Assembly (NCBI GenBank): GCA_039105265.1
Contig: JAPFFF010000009.1
Location: forward strand, 1,612,001 to 1,676,000
From: Tritrichomonas musculus
Taxonomy: Eukaryota > Parabasalia > Tritrichomonadida > Tritrichomonadidae
Direction of reading: 5' to 3'
Length of the DNA: 64,000 bases
Position numbers and translations under genes: made by a program. The notes beneath the pieces were generated by a model. The model saw only the letters and a program-made list of their open reading frames with translations. It was not told the origin of the DNA and ran no database searches. Of the stretch, positions 31,962 through 42,029 are shown piece by piece; within the stretch, counting starts at the first letter, position 1, and each line of letters begins with the position of its first letter.

Positions 31962-34900
31962 TTAATGTTTATGAGTTGAAGTTATATTACCAAATTGATC
32001 AATTCTGTTTCTTTGTTGTTTTAACGATGTCACTCCTATTGGAATGTCATTATTCATTTGTACAATTCCATCAAAATTAGGATAAATAATATGATGTTGG
32101 AAAATTGATTTGTAATATGATACGAAATATCTGGGATGTATCCATTTACTCCAGTCGATTTTGAATTGACAAGCCACGGCGAGTAAATGGATACATACCA
32201 TACCTGTATCATGATAGAATTTGCATAAGCAAATTGGAGCTTCATCAGGACAAATTATAACTGTGCATTTTTCAGTAGCATCTTTAAATACTTCATATTT
32301 AAATTGTGAAACTGGCGTTTGAAAAACTGTTAAATGCTGAGCAATTGCAAGAGCATAGCTTAAATAACTTTGAGCACTATTAGTAAGTGTTCCACTTTGT
32401 GAACATATATCTTGAAGAGTTGTAAATCCAATATCATATATCTGCTGGAAAATTTCCAGAGGTTCCTTATTTTTGAGGTCTAGTCTTTTGATTTTTGCGT
32501 TCAAAGATTCAACTGCAGATGATGATAAGCTTTGATCTCCTTTAGCATCTGTTTCAAAACGGCTTATTTTACTCCATTTATTGCCTGTATCTAAATATTT
32601 TTTTAATTCATTGTTTGATTGATTGATAGCATTTTTTTTTGAATTATATTCTTGTGGAGATTGAGACTTTACAAGTGACAAAAATTCTTCTTTACTCGGA
32701 CAATGCTGACTTATATGCCATGCACAGAGTAAATTGTTAATTCCAACCTTTTCTATGCTACCAATTAATGCTCGAGAATCATCAGTATGACAGGTTTCAA
32801 TTCGATGCAAATGACCTCTCAACAAACTCAAAAACAAATCTGTATAATCTCCTTTTTCTGAGGGAGCCCATGCTACGGCCAGAGGAAGAATACTTCTGTC
32901 TCCGGTCATTGTTACCAAAGTATACAAGTGCCCTTTTGAAATGCCATTTTGAAATCTGGTATCAGTTTGTACGACGGGGAAGAAAATTGATGCATAAATA
33001 AATTGGAGAGCATAGTTGGGCACAATACCAACAAAATCTATCAATCCTTCATTGTTTTTATGTATATATCCATTACCTCCTGCTTGCCTAATTATTTGAA
33101 TAAGACTGGTCAATTTGCCCCAGGATGCTAATCTGTCTTCTCTGGTCAAATTAAAAACAATATTATAATTCCTCCTAATTCTTAGATTATTAATTGTGTT
33201 TGGTAATAAGTTAAACTTTGAATTTATTTTAGCCATATACTTTGCATCTAATTGTGAACTTTTACCGTTTTCAAATATAACTTTTTGAAGTGATTCAGTT
33301 GAAACAATGACTGGCTTCGGGCATGTATGGTAAGTCTGATTTTCTAAATGAAAACCATCTTCAGATCGTATAAAATTAGCTGTATAAAAGCATCCTTGTG
33401 ATTTGCATTTAAATCCAAGTCTGCTTGGATCTTTTGTTTCAATTTTCATAAGTCTATAACCTTTATTTGCTTTGGCTAAAATTGTTTGAACAATAAATTC
33501 ATTTTGAAAAGGTTCATGTGATTCAAGATTTGCAATTGTTATTGTATCATTTATATCATTTACATCAGATGATGATTCTGTTACTTCATTATTTGTTCCT
33601 ACAAATTTTCCTTCAATATCAAATCTGCTCCAGCATTCACTCATTTCATTTTCTATGGCGCTATCGTGCAGAGAATTAATATCTTCTTGGCTCAATGAAT
33701 TTCTCGTTGGCATTGTAATCATAAAAGTCTTATGTGTCGATGGTTCTAGTATTGGATTTTCCAGTTGCCGCATCCTTATATTATTATCCTTTTTCTTTCT
33801 GGCTTTTGCTTTTGCATTATCTCCTTTATCAAGATATTGTTTGCCTTTTGGTCTTCCACGTTTCTTTTTTATACTAAAATCATCAAATATTTCATCACAC
33901 ATTGAAAAATCAAATATTTTATAACTTCCAATATTATCTTCAGATATAAAAGCGAAATTATTATATTTAAATATCTGATGCAAAGTATTTTGATCAATCA
34001 CTTTTTTTTTATTGAAATAATTCTTTTCAATGTAACTTGCAAGTTCATTATGATGACATTTGACTGATTCTATAAAAGATTGTTTAAATGTTTTGTCATC
34101 AGGTTTGATACGTTTTTCTTCAAGAAGGTGAATTATTTCAAAGTTATTACCATGTATGGCAAAAAGCCAAGATTCTGGAGTTATTTTGGCTCCATTTTTT
34201 TGTAAAAATTTGAAAATTTTAAATGATCCGAAAAATGCTGCATAATTTATGAAACTCAATTTACTTACAATTGAATTTTTGATTAAAAATAAATTAGTTT
34301 CATATATAGATAAATTGATTATTTCGTCAAATGAGATTTGATTTGTTTGAATATATGATTGAAATTCAGTAATCATATCACATTGGATTAATTTACAAAT
34401 ATAACTATCATTCTCACCTATTTTTCTGTTTTCATAAAAATTGTCAGGCAATTCTGTGTTAATCTCATTAATCCAATTATTATTTGCATTATTTGGAGGA
34501 AACCAATCATTTTTGATAAATGGCTGTAATTCAGGCGAGAAAAATTGTGGATATTTAGTTATGATAAATTTTTCCTTTATCAGTTGTTTGCAAACATAGT
34601 CATCAAATATTAATATTTGACTTTCGATTAAAAATAGTAGAATTCTTTTGTTGCTTTTGAAAATATCAAATATTTCTGAATTCGAGAAGTTCTGAACGAT
34701 TTCGGCTTTTATATCTAATATAATTTTTTCAATTTTCGGGAAAAAATTGACATATCGATGATGATTGTTCGATATTCTGGTGATTAATGTTAACATTAAT
34801 TTAAATTCTTGTATATTTTCATAGATTTTTTCATTTACAATGATATCTGTAATGAGCTGATAACTTTCTTCAATATCTTCCTCTGTATCAATAAAACTTA

Positions 34901-34979
34901 AAAGGTAATTTTGAACCTTTTTCATTCTATCAAGGATAATTTCATCATAGACTGCATTTACGGAATTTGTATCATCCAT
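31962..34979 (-). CDS. MULE transposase fused to a DUF3447/ankyrin domain
   Basis: An intact 1,005-aa protein. Residues about 60-325 are a trichomonad DUF3447/ankyrin domain (ITRISNNHHRYVNFFPKIEK, IFKSNKRILLFL, WLFAIHGNNFEIIHLLEE), closely like residues 60-310 of the BspA-type protein at 46-48 kb. Next come an AT-hook (KKRGRPKGK, 372-380), a FLYWCH/WRKY-like zinc module (C525, C530, H551, C553) and the MULE core, with acidic residues D673 (QTDTRF), D733/D734 (CHTDD) and E824 (SAVESLN) and the conserved CxxH in LCAWHISQHC (752-755). A SWIM zinc finger, CxCx9CxH (C917, C919, C929, H931), ends the protein. Plain MULE transposases start at the zinc module; the first half is an addition. A TCATT initiator at 34992-34988 gives a leader of about 11 nt, so it has a host-style promoter. 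Confidence 0.9.
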   Translation of the reverse strand: MDDTNSVNAVYDEIILDRMKKVQNYLLSFIDTEEDIEESYQLITDIIVNEKIYENIQEFKLMLTLITRISNNHHRYVNFFPKIEKIILDIKAEIVQNFSNSEIFDIFKSNKRILLFLIESQILIFDDYVCKQLIKEKFIITKYPQFFSPELQPFIKNDWFPPNNANNNWINEINTELPDNFYENRKIGENDSYICKLIQCDMITEFQSYIQTNQISFDEIINLSIYETNLFLIKNSIVSKLSFINYAAFFGSFKIFKFLQKNGAKITPESWLFAIHGNNFEIIHLLEEKRIKPDDKTFKQSFIESVKCHHNELASYIEKNYFNKKKVIDQNTLHQIFKYNNFAFISEDNIGSYKIFDFSMCDEIFDDFSIKKKRGRPKGKQYLDKGDNAKAKARKKKDNNIRMRQLENPILEPSTHKTFMITMPTRNSLSQEDINSLHDSAIENEMSECWSRFDIEGKFVGTNNEVTESSSDVNDINDTITIANLESHEPFQNEFIVQTILAKANKGYRLMKIETKDPSRLGFKCKSQGCFYTANFIRSEDGFHLENQTYHTCPKPVIVSTESLQKVIFENGKSSQLDAKYMAKINSKFNLLPNTINNLRIRRNYNIVFNLTREDRLASWGKLTSLIQIIRQAGGNGYIHKNNEGLIDFVGIVPNYALQFIYASIFFPVVQTDTRFQNGISKGHLYTLVTMTGDRSILPLAVAWAPSEKGDYTDLFLSLLRGHLHRIETCHTDDSRALIGSIEKVGINNLLCAWHISQHCPSKEEFLSLVKSQSPQEYNSKKNAINQSNNELKKYLDTGNKWSKISRFETDAKGDQSLSSSAVESLNAKIKRLDLKNKEPLEIFQQIYDIGFTTLQDICSQSGTLTNSAQSYLSYALAIAQHLTVFQTPVSQFKYEVFKDATEKCTVIICPDEAPICLCKFYHDTGMVCIHLLAVACQFKIDWSKWIHPRYFVSYYKSIFQHHIIYPNFDGIVQMNNDIPIGVTSLKQQRNRIDQFGNITSTHKH

Positions 34980-34987
34980 AATAAAAA

Positions 34988-34992
34988 AATGA
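34988..34992 (-). promoter_or_regulatory. Initiator TCATT for the transposase gene
   Basis: Minus-strand TCATT 9-13 nt before the ATG at 34979, fitting the host Inr consensus. Confidence 0.5.
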
Positions 34993-35687
34993 AATCCGTT
35001 GACTTTTTTTTTAGAGTGTTACGTTAGTTTTTTTTCAGATTAGTCGTTTATCTTTTTTTTTTTTGGTTTATTCCGTTTAATTTAGAGATAAAGTCGAATT
35101 TGATTTTAATTGAAACCTTATTGAAAAAAATAGAATAAATTTTGAAAATGAAATTGAATTTATAACCATATGTATTCAATATTTTAAAGCTCCTCTTAAA
35201 TCAATTTTAAAATCTCAATATACATATATTATCAATATCTTTTTTGTTTCTTTGCTTCATAGTTTTATTTTTCATAAATTACTTTTTATATCATTAAGAA
35301 ATAATGTTTATTTAAAAAACATAATATAATATATAAAAATAGCATAGATGAATTTATATTTCAACTAGTTTATTATTTCAATGAATTAGTTTTTTTTTTT
35401 TTTCAATAGAAAATAAATTTATCTAATAGATTTAATTTAATTTATAGTCAATTTTAAAGTTATTAAGTCTAATAATGGAATTAATTGAATTTTTAAAAAT
35501 ATAAACCGAAATATGTAAATTTATCAGAAAAAAATATGTGTTTTTTTTTCCATTTTATCTTGTTAAATATTTGAAATTATAAGTAAAAATGATCAGATTG
35601 AAATAAATAAAATTTAATACTATAATAAATATTTAATTAAAGTCTTCTTTTGATTAAAAACAAAAAACAAAAAACAAAAATAAAAAA

Positions 35688-35755
35688 CATTCAATAAATA
35701 CATCACAAAAAGTGGCAGGTAAAAGCTATTATACTCAAAAAATTGATTTCAAATT
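35688..35755 (+). repeat. Diverged internal copy of a TIR segment
   Basis: About 68 bp including ACATCACAAAAAGT and AAAAAATTGATTT, similar to 37190-37255 in the right TIR and in the same orientation. It is clearly more diverged than the two TIRs are from each other. Confidence 0.5.
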
Positions 35756-36196
35756 CAGTTAATTTATATACGTTAATGAAATTTGTAAAAACACTTTTAT
35801 AGAAATAAAAAATGATTGTATTCACGATAATTTAGTATAAATATTTATTATATATCAATATATTAAAGATAATTATCGTAGGGTTATTTTATTTATTTAT
35901 TTTCATCGGTTTTAATTTTCTAACGTACTTCTTGCAATTTTAACTAACGTCTTGACTTTTTTGATAGTTTTTTTTTTTACTAAATAGTGGGGAAAAAATA
36001 GATAAATTATTATTATTTGTGAATATAAAATAACAATTCTTTTTACTTCTTAACAAAAATGTATTGTCATCTTTGAAAAAGTTATTTTTTATTTATCGTT
36101 CAGGCCATTTTTAACCTCATAACCGTCCCCTGCGAACTTTTTCCAAAGCCCTCGCAAAACCCGGTCCTATTTTTCCCTTCGCCCGTTAAAGATAGA

Positions 36197-36348
36197 AAAA
36201 AACTGTCATTCATCTATATAAGGATGAATGGCCAATTTAGGGTCAAATACTCTCGCGGTTGACAGTTTTTTATTGAGAAAAAGCCATTTTTTGAAAGCTG
36301 GCAATTCTTTTTTCAGACTCCAAAAAAGAATTGCCAGCTTTCAAAAAA
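36197..36348. repeat. Nested perfect hairpins
   Basis: Three inverted repeats in 150 bp: 12-bp arms AAAAAACTGTCA/TGACAGTTTTTT (36197-36208 and 36260-36271), enclosing CATTCATC/GATGAATG (36207-36214 and 36223-36230), then 27-bp perfect arms with an 8-nt loop at 36287-36313 and 36322-36348 (core GAAAGCTGGCAATTC). It could be a cruciform, a folded transcript or a mini-element. Confidence 0.8.
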
Positions 36349-37130
36349 CCAAAAAGAATGATTTATTTAATTTTCATTATTTTTATAAAAATTATGATAA
36401 TTTTGGAAGTTTGAAGTAGGCAATTAAGAATGATATTTGAATTTAATTTTTTTTTTAATAAAATTGATTAGAAATAATGTTTTATTTTGATTATTAATAT
36501 TGTTTTTATAGAAGAAAGGTGAAATTCTTAATCGCATGCTTCTGTAAATTAAAAATTAAAATTGAGAAGGAAAAACTTTTTGCAAAAGAATGACCAAATA
36601 AATTCAGAATAATAAAATTTAATCTATTTAAGAAGAGCATAAAAGCAAAAATAAAAAGGAGGGCTTATTTAGTGTAAATTAGTTTAATTGAAAGATAATT
36701 TTACTTAATGAGAATAAAAAACTTGAAAAATGGATGCTATTTGTGAATTTATAATTGCATTTGAGGAAGGAGTTGGATTCGTTTGCTGAGAAAACCTTGC
36801 TTGCATGTGAAAAGAAACATAACTGTGTGCGGAGGAATTTATTTGTGTGCTACTAGAGATCTATGTCGATTAAGTTTGCTGATCTGAAAATGTTGCTTGT
36901 AAATATGTTGTTTGCTGGTATTTACTGTTTTATTGATTATAACAGTTGTTTATAGGCACTGGCTTACCTTTGCTTCCGGATTTGTGGTTATTTTTTAGTG
37001 ATCTGCTTTTTTAGTTTGTCATTTGTCCTGTATACTGATAAAGCTAACATTATTTAATTATTCGTGGTTGCGATTTGCTTTTTTGTAGTTGTTACTTGCT
37101 TATTAATGGTTGCTTTTGAACAAAAAGATT

Positions 37131-38167
37131 TTTGATTTTATATAATTATTTTACTTTCCTACTTTTTCTATGTCAATAATTCTTAATCTTCATTCAATAA
37201 AAACATCACAAAAAGTTGCCGATAAAAGGCATTATCTCAAAAAATTGATTTAAAATATTCATCAACTGATATAAACTTTTCTCAAAATTACAAATAATTA
37301 TTGAAAAATTTAAATAAGTTATAGAAAAAAAAAAATAATTTTAAAATGTTGATATATCAAAATATGATATAGATTTTTCTAGTAAAAACAATTTATATAC
37401 TACTCAAATATATTCCAAATAATATAAAAATCAAAATACTTTAAATAAATACAGTAATATATCTTGATTTAATACCAAATACGTTTATAATAAGTTTTGA
37501 TTTAATCATAATCTTCATTTTTCTACATCAAAAAAATAAAATAAGAAAAAATGATTTACATATTTTCTAATATTGATTCACATATATATATTTTAATATG
37601 TTTTTGTTAGCAATTTACTGATTGGTTTATGAATATTATAGAATAATCGTATATATTCAGAGGGTTTTTTATAACGTTTAAAGCTAGTATAATATGTAAA
37701 AAATGATAAAGAATATTATTCGAGGAGATTTTCTATCTATTTCAACAATGAACCAAGAAAATTAAATTATTAGATATAAATCGCTGATCTAAAAATATAC
37801 GAATTAGCATTTTATATCGCAAAGTTCGACGTAAAACTCAATTGTCTACAATGTCCTGGTACTTACAAACTTTTTTCTCGTGGAGTTTGTTGCGATTAAA
37901 TTAGATATTATATTTGAAAAAGGAATTTTGGGATAAAAATTGCGTCATTGTAATCTCCACGGAACCCCGATTAATATATATTTTTTTCGGCTTCTTACTC
38001 TATAAATGCTGCAGCGCTTAACATTTTGGAATTTTTTAATGATATGTTTTTGAGAGGAAAAATGATACTAAATATTTTTTCTTTATCAATTGGAGATATT
38101 ATTTTTTTTACCTTTTCAATTTTTGATAACTTAAGTGAAAAATTGAGTACTTAGGTGAAATAGTCCC
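37131..38167 (-). repeat. Right terminal inverted repeat of the MULE
   Basis: 1,037 bp, the inverted partner of 24023-25059. Its tip GGTGAAATAGTCCC ends at 38167, 28 bp before the ATG of the C2/kinase gene. Confidence 0.85.
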
Positions 38168-38195
38168 AAAATGCCATTCTTGTAACTAAATAAAA

Positions 38196-40465
38196 ATGAC
38201 ACTCCATGTCAAAGTTCTAGAAGCAAAAGATCTACCTAATTTTGATCGTATTAATACATATATTCAATTCCTTGTTGATGAAGAAGGGATCTTAAAATCA
38301 ACTAATAATAGCTCATCATGTAATCCTGTTTGGAACAAAGAATTTGATTTTAATATTATAAACGAAGAAAAAGCTGTTCTGAAAGTGGCCATTTTTAATT
38401 TTGATGAGCAAATTGGAGCTATTGATATACCAATAAAATCAATAAATAATTTTGATCAAGATTATGATAAATGGTATAAAATTCAAAATAATTCTGATCT
38501 TGTAAAAGGTTCTATCCATCTTGTTTTGAATATAACGAAAAAAAATTCTGCAAAATCTGATACCAATCTTAATATGAGCTACGGACTCAATCCTCCATGG
38601 ACTGTTGATCTCAGTTCGCAAGAACAAAAGGAAGAAAACGCAGAAATAGGTACTGCTGAAAAAGTTTCAGCACTTAATCCATCAAATTTTGTTGATAATA
38701 AAAATCCAACTGAGAAATATGAAGAAGAAAGCTTAGGATTCGATCCTCCATGGATTGTTGATCTCAGTTCGCAAGAGTCAAAGGAAGAAAATGGCAAAAA
38801 TGAGAAGCCATCAGTTAAATATGAAGAAAGAGGTGTCAAAATCAATCCTCAGCAAGAGTCAGATGATGATTTTGAAAACGAAGATCTTAAAGAAGATCTG
38901 AGTCACACTCAGCTGCTTCCAAGCGCGCCAGGCATCCCACAAAATCAAATGAAATGTGCAAACTGTGCAAAACTTGACAGCGAAATTTCAAAGCAAACAG
39001 AAAAAATTGGCCAAATGAAAAGTGAAAACACTCAATTAAAACATGAAAACACTCAATTAAAACATGAAAACACTCAATTAAAACATGAAAACACTCAATT
39101 AAAGCATGAAAACACTCAATTAAAGCATGAAAACACTCAATTAAAGCATGAAAACACTCAATTAAAACATGAAAACACTCAATTAAAACATGAAAACACT
39201 CAATTAAAACATGAAAACACTCAATTAAAACATGAAAACACTCAATTAAAACATGAAAACACTCAATTAAAACATGAAAACACTCAATTAAAACATGAAA
39301 ACGCTCAATTAAAACATGAAAACACTCAATTAAAACATGAAAACACTCAATTAAAACATGAAAACACTCAATTAAAACATGAAAACACTCAATTAAAACA
39401 TGAAAACACTCAATTAAAACATGAAAACGCTCAATTAAAACATGAAAACACTCAATTAAAACATGAAAACACTCAACCAAATGATGAAGACGCTCAATTA
39501 GAAAATGAAAATGCTATTTTTGAAAATCGAAATTCAAAAATTGAAGCAAAAAATTATAGAATTAAATGAAAAAATCGGCGAGCCAAACAAAGACAAAAAA
39601 GAAAAAGATAGTTATAATAATGTATTTGTATGTCTCAAATCTGAAGACGTTCGTAATCTTAGGGAAATCCGTGAAATAAGCTCAGGAGCGAGTGGGAAAG
39701 TTTTGGAAGTTGCCAAGGAAGTCAAATATGCATTAAAAGTCATGCACATGCGAGAAATTGACGGCAAAAAGCTTCGCCATTTCATGATGGAATATGAGAT
39801 ACTAAACCATCTTCATCATCCAAACATCATTCGCGCATTTGGCATTTCATTAGATAGTGATTCGTGTTCTCCTTCGATTCTTCTTGAATTTTGTCCCCAA
39901 GATCTTCATAGCCTAATCAAAGAGAGGTCTGTGTCTAATATTCAATTAGCATTCATCATTCACCAAATCATTGAAGGCATGAAGTACGTCCACAGTTGCC
40001 GAATCATTCATCGCGATATAAAACCGTCAAATATTCTAATCACAGAAGACGGAATAATCAAGATTTGTGATTTCGGCATTTCTAAACAGTCACAAACAAG
40101 CATTTTTGGAGGTACTCAAAAATTCATGGCGCCTGAATTAATTGACGAACATGACAATTATGATGAAAAAGTTGACGTTTATTCGTTCGGAGTCCTCCTT
40201 TTTCAGCAAAGGAGAAATGCCGAAAATTAAAATAAGCGAAATTGTTGCTGGTAAAAAGGCTGATATTCCAAGTGGCTTTACTGACCTAGCAAAGGAACTA
40301 GTCAGCTCCTGTTGGAACTTTGAATCTAGTGAAAGACCAAGTTTTGAATTAATGGCTGATAAGATTGAGAAAAATGGATATAAATTGGTTGAATTGTCAG
40401 AAATAGAGCAATTTCAACTTAAAGATTTAATCAATATTCATAAAAATTCAATTCCTAATTATTAA
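38196..40465 (+). pseudogene. C2/coiled-coil/protein kinase gene, frameshifted
   Basis: Begins MTLHVKVLEAKDLPNFDR: residues 1-115 are a C2 domain (phospholipid binding). A D/E-rich linker with two copies of PPW(T/I)VDLSSQE follows, then a coiled coil of about 21 LKHENTQ heptads (39020-39478). The protein kinase domain (39.65-40.46 kb) has a Gly loop SSGASGKV, YALKVM lysine, HRDIKPSN catalytic loop, DFG and APE. It is a TKL-like trichomonad kinase. The frame changes twice: between about 39505 and 39569, and near 40200 after VDVYSFGVLLF, where a few residues expected before KGEMPKIKI also seem missing. The short leader left beside the MULE end carries no initiator. Probably a pseudogene; the C2/coiled-coil half alone (38196-39569, 457 aa) could still be made. 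Confidence 0.75.
39020..39478 (+). repeat. 21-bp tandem repeat encoding LKHENTQ heptads
   Basis: About 21-22 copies of AAAACATGAAAACACTCAATT, differing only by A/G changes (AAGCATG in a few consecutive copies, GCTCAA in a few others). In frame it gives (LKHEN[TA]Q)n, a regular coiled coil. The near identity points to recent expansion. Confidence 0.9.
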
Positions 40466-40843
40466 TATTATAAAAGGAATTGATATAATTATAATTCATT
40501 TGATATAAAAAACTTATATACGAATATTTATTATTTTATGGTTATAAAAAGAGGTTATAATATGAAATGCTCACTTGATTTTATATTTACTTTAAAGTAA
40601 TTATAATTATATTCTATAAGAAATGAAAATTTTAAAGATAATTACATTTTCACGAATTGAGATCAGATCTTAAATATATATGTCCACAATATAATAGTTT
40701 AAGATCTTATTAATTTACTCAAAGAATAGGAATAAGATATGTGATTTTTCATAGGAATTGATACAATTATTATCGTTAAGGTAAAAAAAATATTATTAAA
40801 CCGTCAATGTCTTAAAGTGAAACTTAAAGAATTGTGAAACATT
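40466..40843. other. Intergenic, AT-rich
   Basis: No reading frame or structured element seen. Short inverted words around AAGATCTTA occur near 40.67-40.72 kb. Confidence 0.5.
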
Positions 40844-41746
40844 ATGGAATGGCATAGAGATCAAGTCATTCTATCTAAATATGGAAATATTACTTGTATT
40901 GCTATTTCTCCAAATAATAATTTTATAGCTGCTTCAACAGATAATGGTGTATTGCTTATGTTCGATCCAAGTAATTCCAATGACATACGTTCAAATCAAA
41001 CTCATGAAAGTGCGATAAACCAGATTTTATGGTCAAAAAATGGAGATTATTTAATTAGCTGTTCGAATGATAAAAAAATCCATTTAATTGATCCACAAAC
41101 TCTCAAAAATATTGAATCTTTCGAAGGTATTGACGCTTCAATTACATGCTGTGATATAACCCCTTCGTGTGAGCTAATAGCTGGAGCAGATGAGATTGGC
41201 CGAGTCTATTTATGGCCGACAGACTCACCAGAAGCTTGTACAATTGAAAGTCCTCATCAAGATGTAATTACATCAATTCATTTTTTGAGTTCTATTTATA
41301 TTTTAACATCATCTATTGACGGATTAATTCGAGTTTTCAGTACCGAAAAATTAATCCTACTGAAAACTTTTAGCGAAACATTCCCTATATCGAACGCTTG
41401 TTTTTCTCCAGTTCAAAAATATATTACTTTCTCTATTCTCGACAATAGAACATTTATCGTTGAGAAATCATCTGGTAAATATGTTGGAGAGTTTAAAGGG
41501 TATATTAACATGGAGTACTTGCTCACTCCTTGCTTTATCGATAATAGGGATCTTCCAAATGGAACTCTTGAATTTATAATTCCCTCTGAAGACGGGAGAA
41601 TTATTTCTTATGACTTCAAAGATCAAAAACAACTCTGGGAATTCAAACCTCATGATAAGTCTTTTAATTGGAGTATTTCTCAAAACGAAGAATTAATGGC
41701 ATCATCAGAAAAAGACAGTAATGAGATAATAATATGGAAGCACTAA
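40844..41746 (+). CDS. WD40-repeat protein, WDR5/Swd3-like
   Basis: A 300-aa protein made entirely of about seven WD40 repeats, the length of a single propeller. Repeat units include ITCIAISPNNNFIAASTDNG, INQILWSKNGDYLISCSNDK and ITSIHFLSSIYILTSSIDG. The sixth and seventh blades (SGKYVGEFKGYINMEY ... FIIPSEDGRIISYDF) follow the order and spacing of WDR5/Swd3 (a COMPASS histone H3K4 methyltransferase subunit), where KCLKTYTGHKNEKYC sits at the same place. Blade-ending WD dipeptides are mostly degenerate, so the specific WDR5 role is only suggested. Confidence 0.75.
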   Translation: MEWHRDQVILSKYGNITCIAISPNNNFIAASTDNGVLLMFDPSNSNDIRSNQTHESAINQILWSKNGDYLISCSNDKKIHLIDPQTLKNIESFEGIDASITCCDITPSCELIAGADEIGRVYLWPTDSPEACTIESPHQDVITSIHFLSSIYILTSSIDGLIRVFSTEKLILLKTFSETFPISNACFSPVQKYITFSILDNRTFIVEKSSGKYVGEFKGYINMEYLLTPCFIDNRDLPNGTLEFIIPSEDGRIISYDFKDQKQLWEFKPHDKSFNWSISQNEELMASSEKDSNEIIIWKH

Positions 41747-42029
41747 TGTTTATATTTTTATGTTTTGTTAAAGAAGTATATTTTATATTTAAAAATCATA
41801 GAAACAAAAAAAAAGAAATTTTGAATATTTAAGAAATTATAAACGGAAGTTTTTTATTTAAATTGATGGAAGGTCAATATTGGCCTTAACCTCCACTTGA
41901 GTTTTTACTAAAAACTTTTTAGAATCTTTTTTACATTATTATAAAAAATACAGCAAATTATTAATTTAGATATAATAACGATAACTTTTTTTATATAAAA
42001 AATTTTTTTTTAATTTGAACATCAAAAAA

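Larger units (their letters stand above)
34980..37130. other. Non-coding right interior of the MULE
   Basis: Contains the transposase promoter, a TIR-like fragment at 35688-35755 and the strong nested hairpins at 36197-36348. Otherwise AT-rich, with slightly more G/C between 36.1 and 36.3 kb and between 36.75 and 37.1 kb. No convincing gene. Confidence 0.6.
24023..38167. mobile_element. 14.1-kb Mutator-like (MULE) transposon with 1-kb TIRs
   Basis: Bounded by two inverted copies of a 1,037-bp sequence starting GGGACTATTTCACCTAAG (24023) and its reverse complement ending at 38167. The only long gene inside encodes a MULE transposase (31962-34979, minus). Long TIRs and a MURA-type transposase define the Mutator superfamily. 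The two arms appear almost identical, so the insertion is recent. No clean 9-11 bp target duplication is visible (CAAAATAAAC on the left, AAAATGCCAT on the right), so one flank may have changed. About 10 kb of the element is AT-rich DNA without intact genes and includes older insertions at 28-31 kb. Confidence 0.85.

Noticed and set aside
36228-36419. 63-codon frame over the hairpins
   Set aside because: It simply reads through the 27-bp inverted repeat.
24023-38167. A Polinton/Maverick as the identity of the large TIR element
   Set aside because: The only recognisable gene is a MULE transposase, and no Polinton-type gene was recognised.
39020-39478. CRISPR-like array
   Set aside because: The units are directly contiguous with no spacers and encode a coiled coil in a eukaryotic gene.
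38887-39480. A 197-codon minus-strand frame of (V/A)LIECFH repeats
   Set aside because: It is the exact antisense of the 21-bp coiled-coil repeat, open only because the repeat length is a multiple of three.
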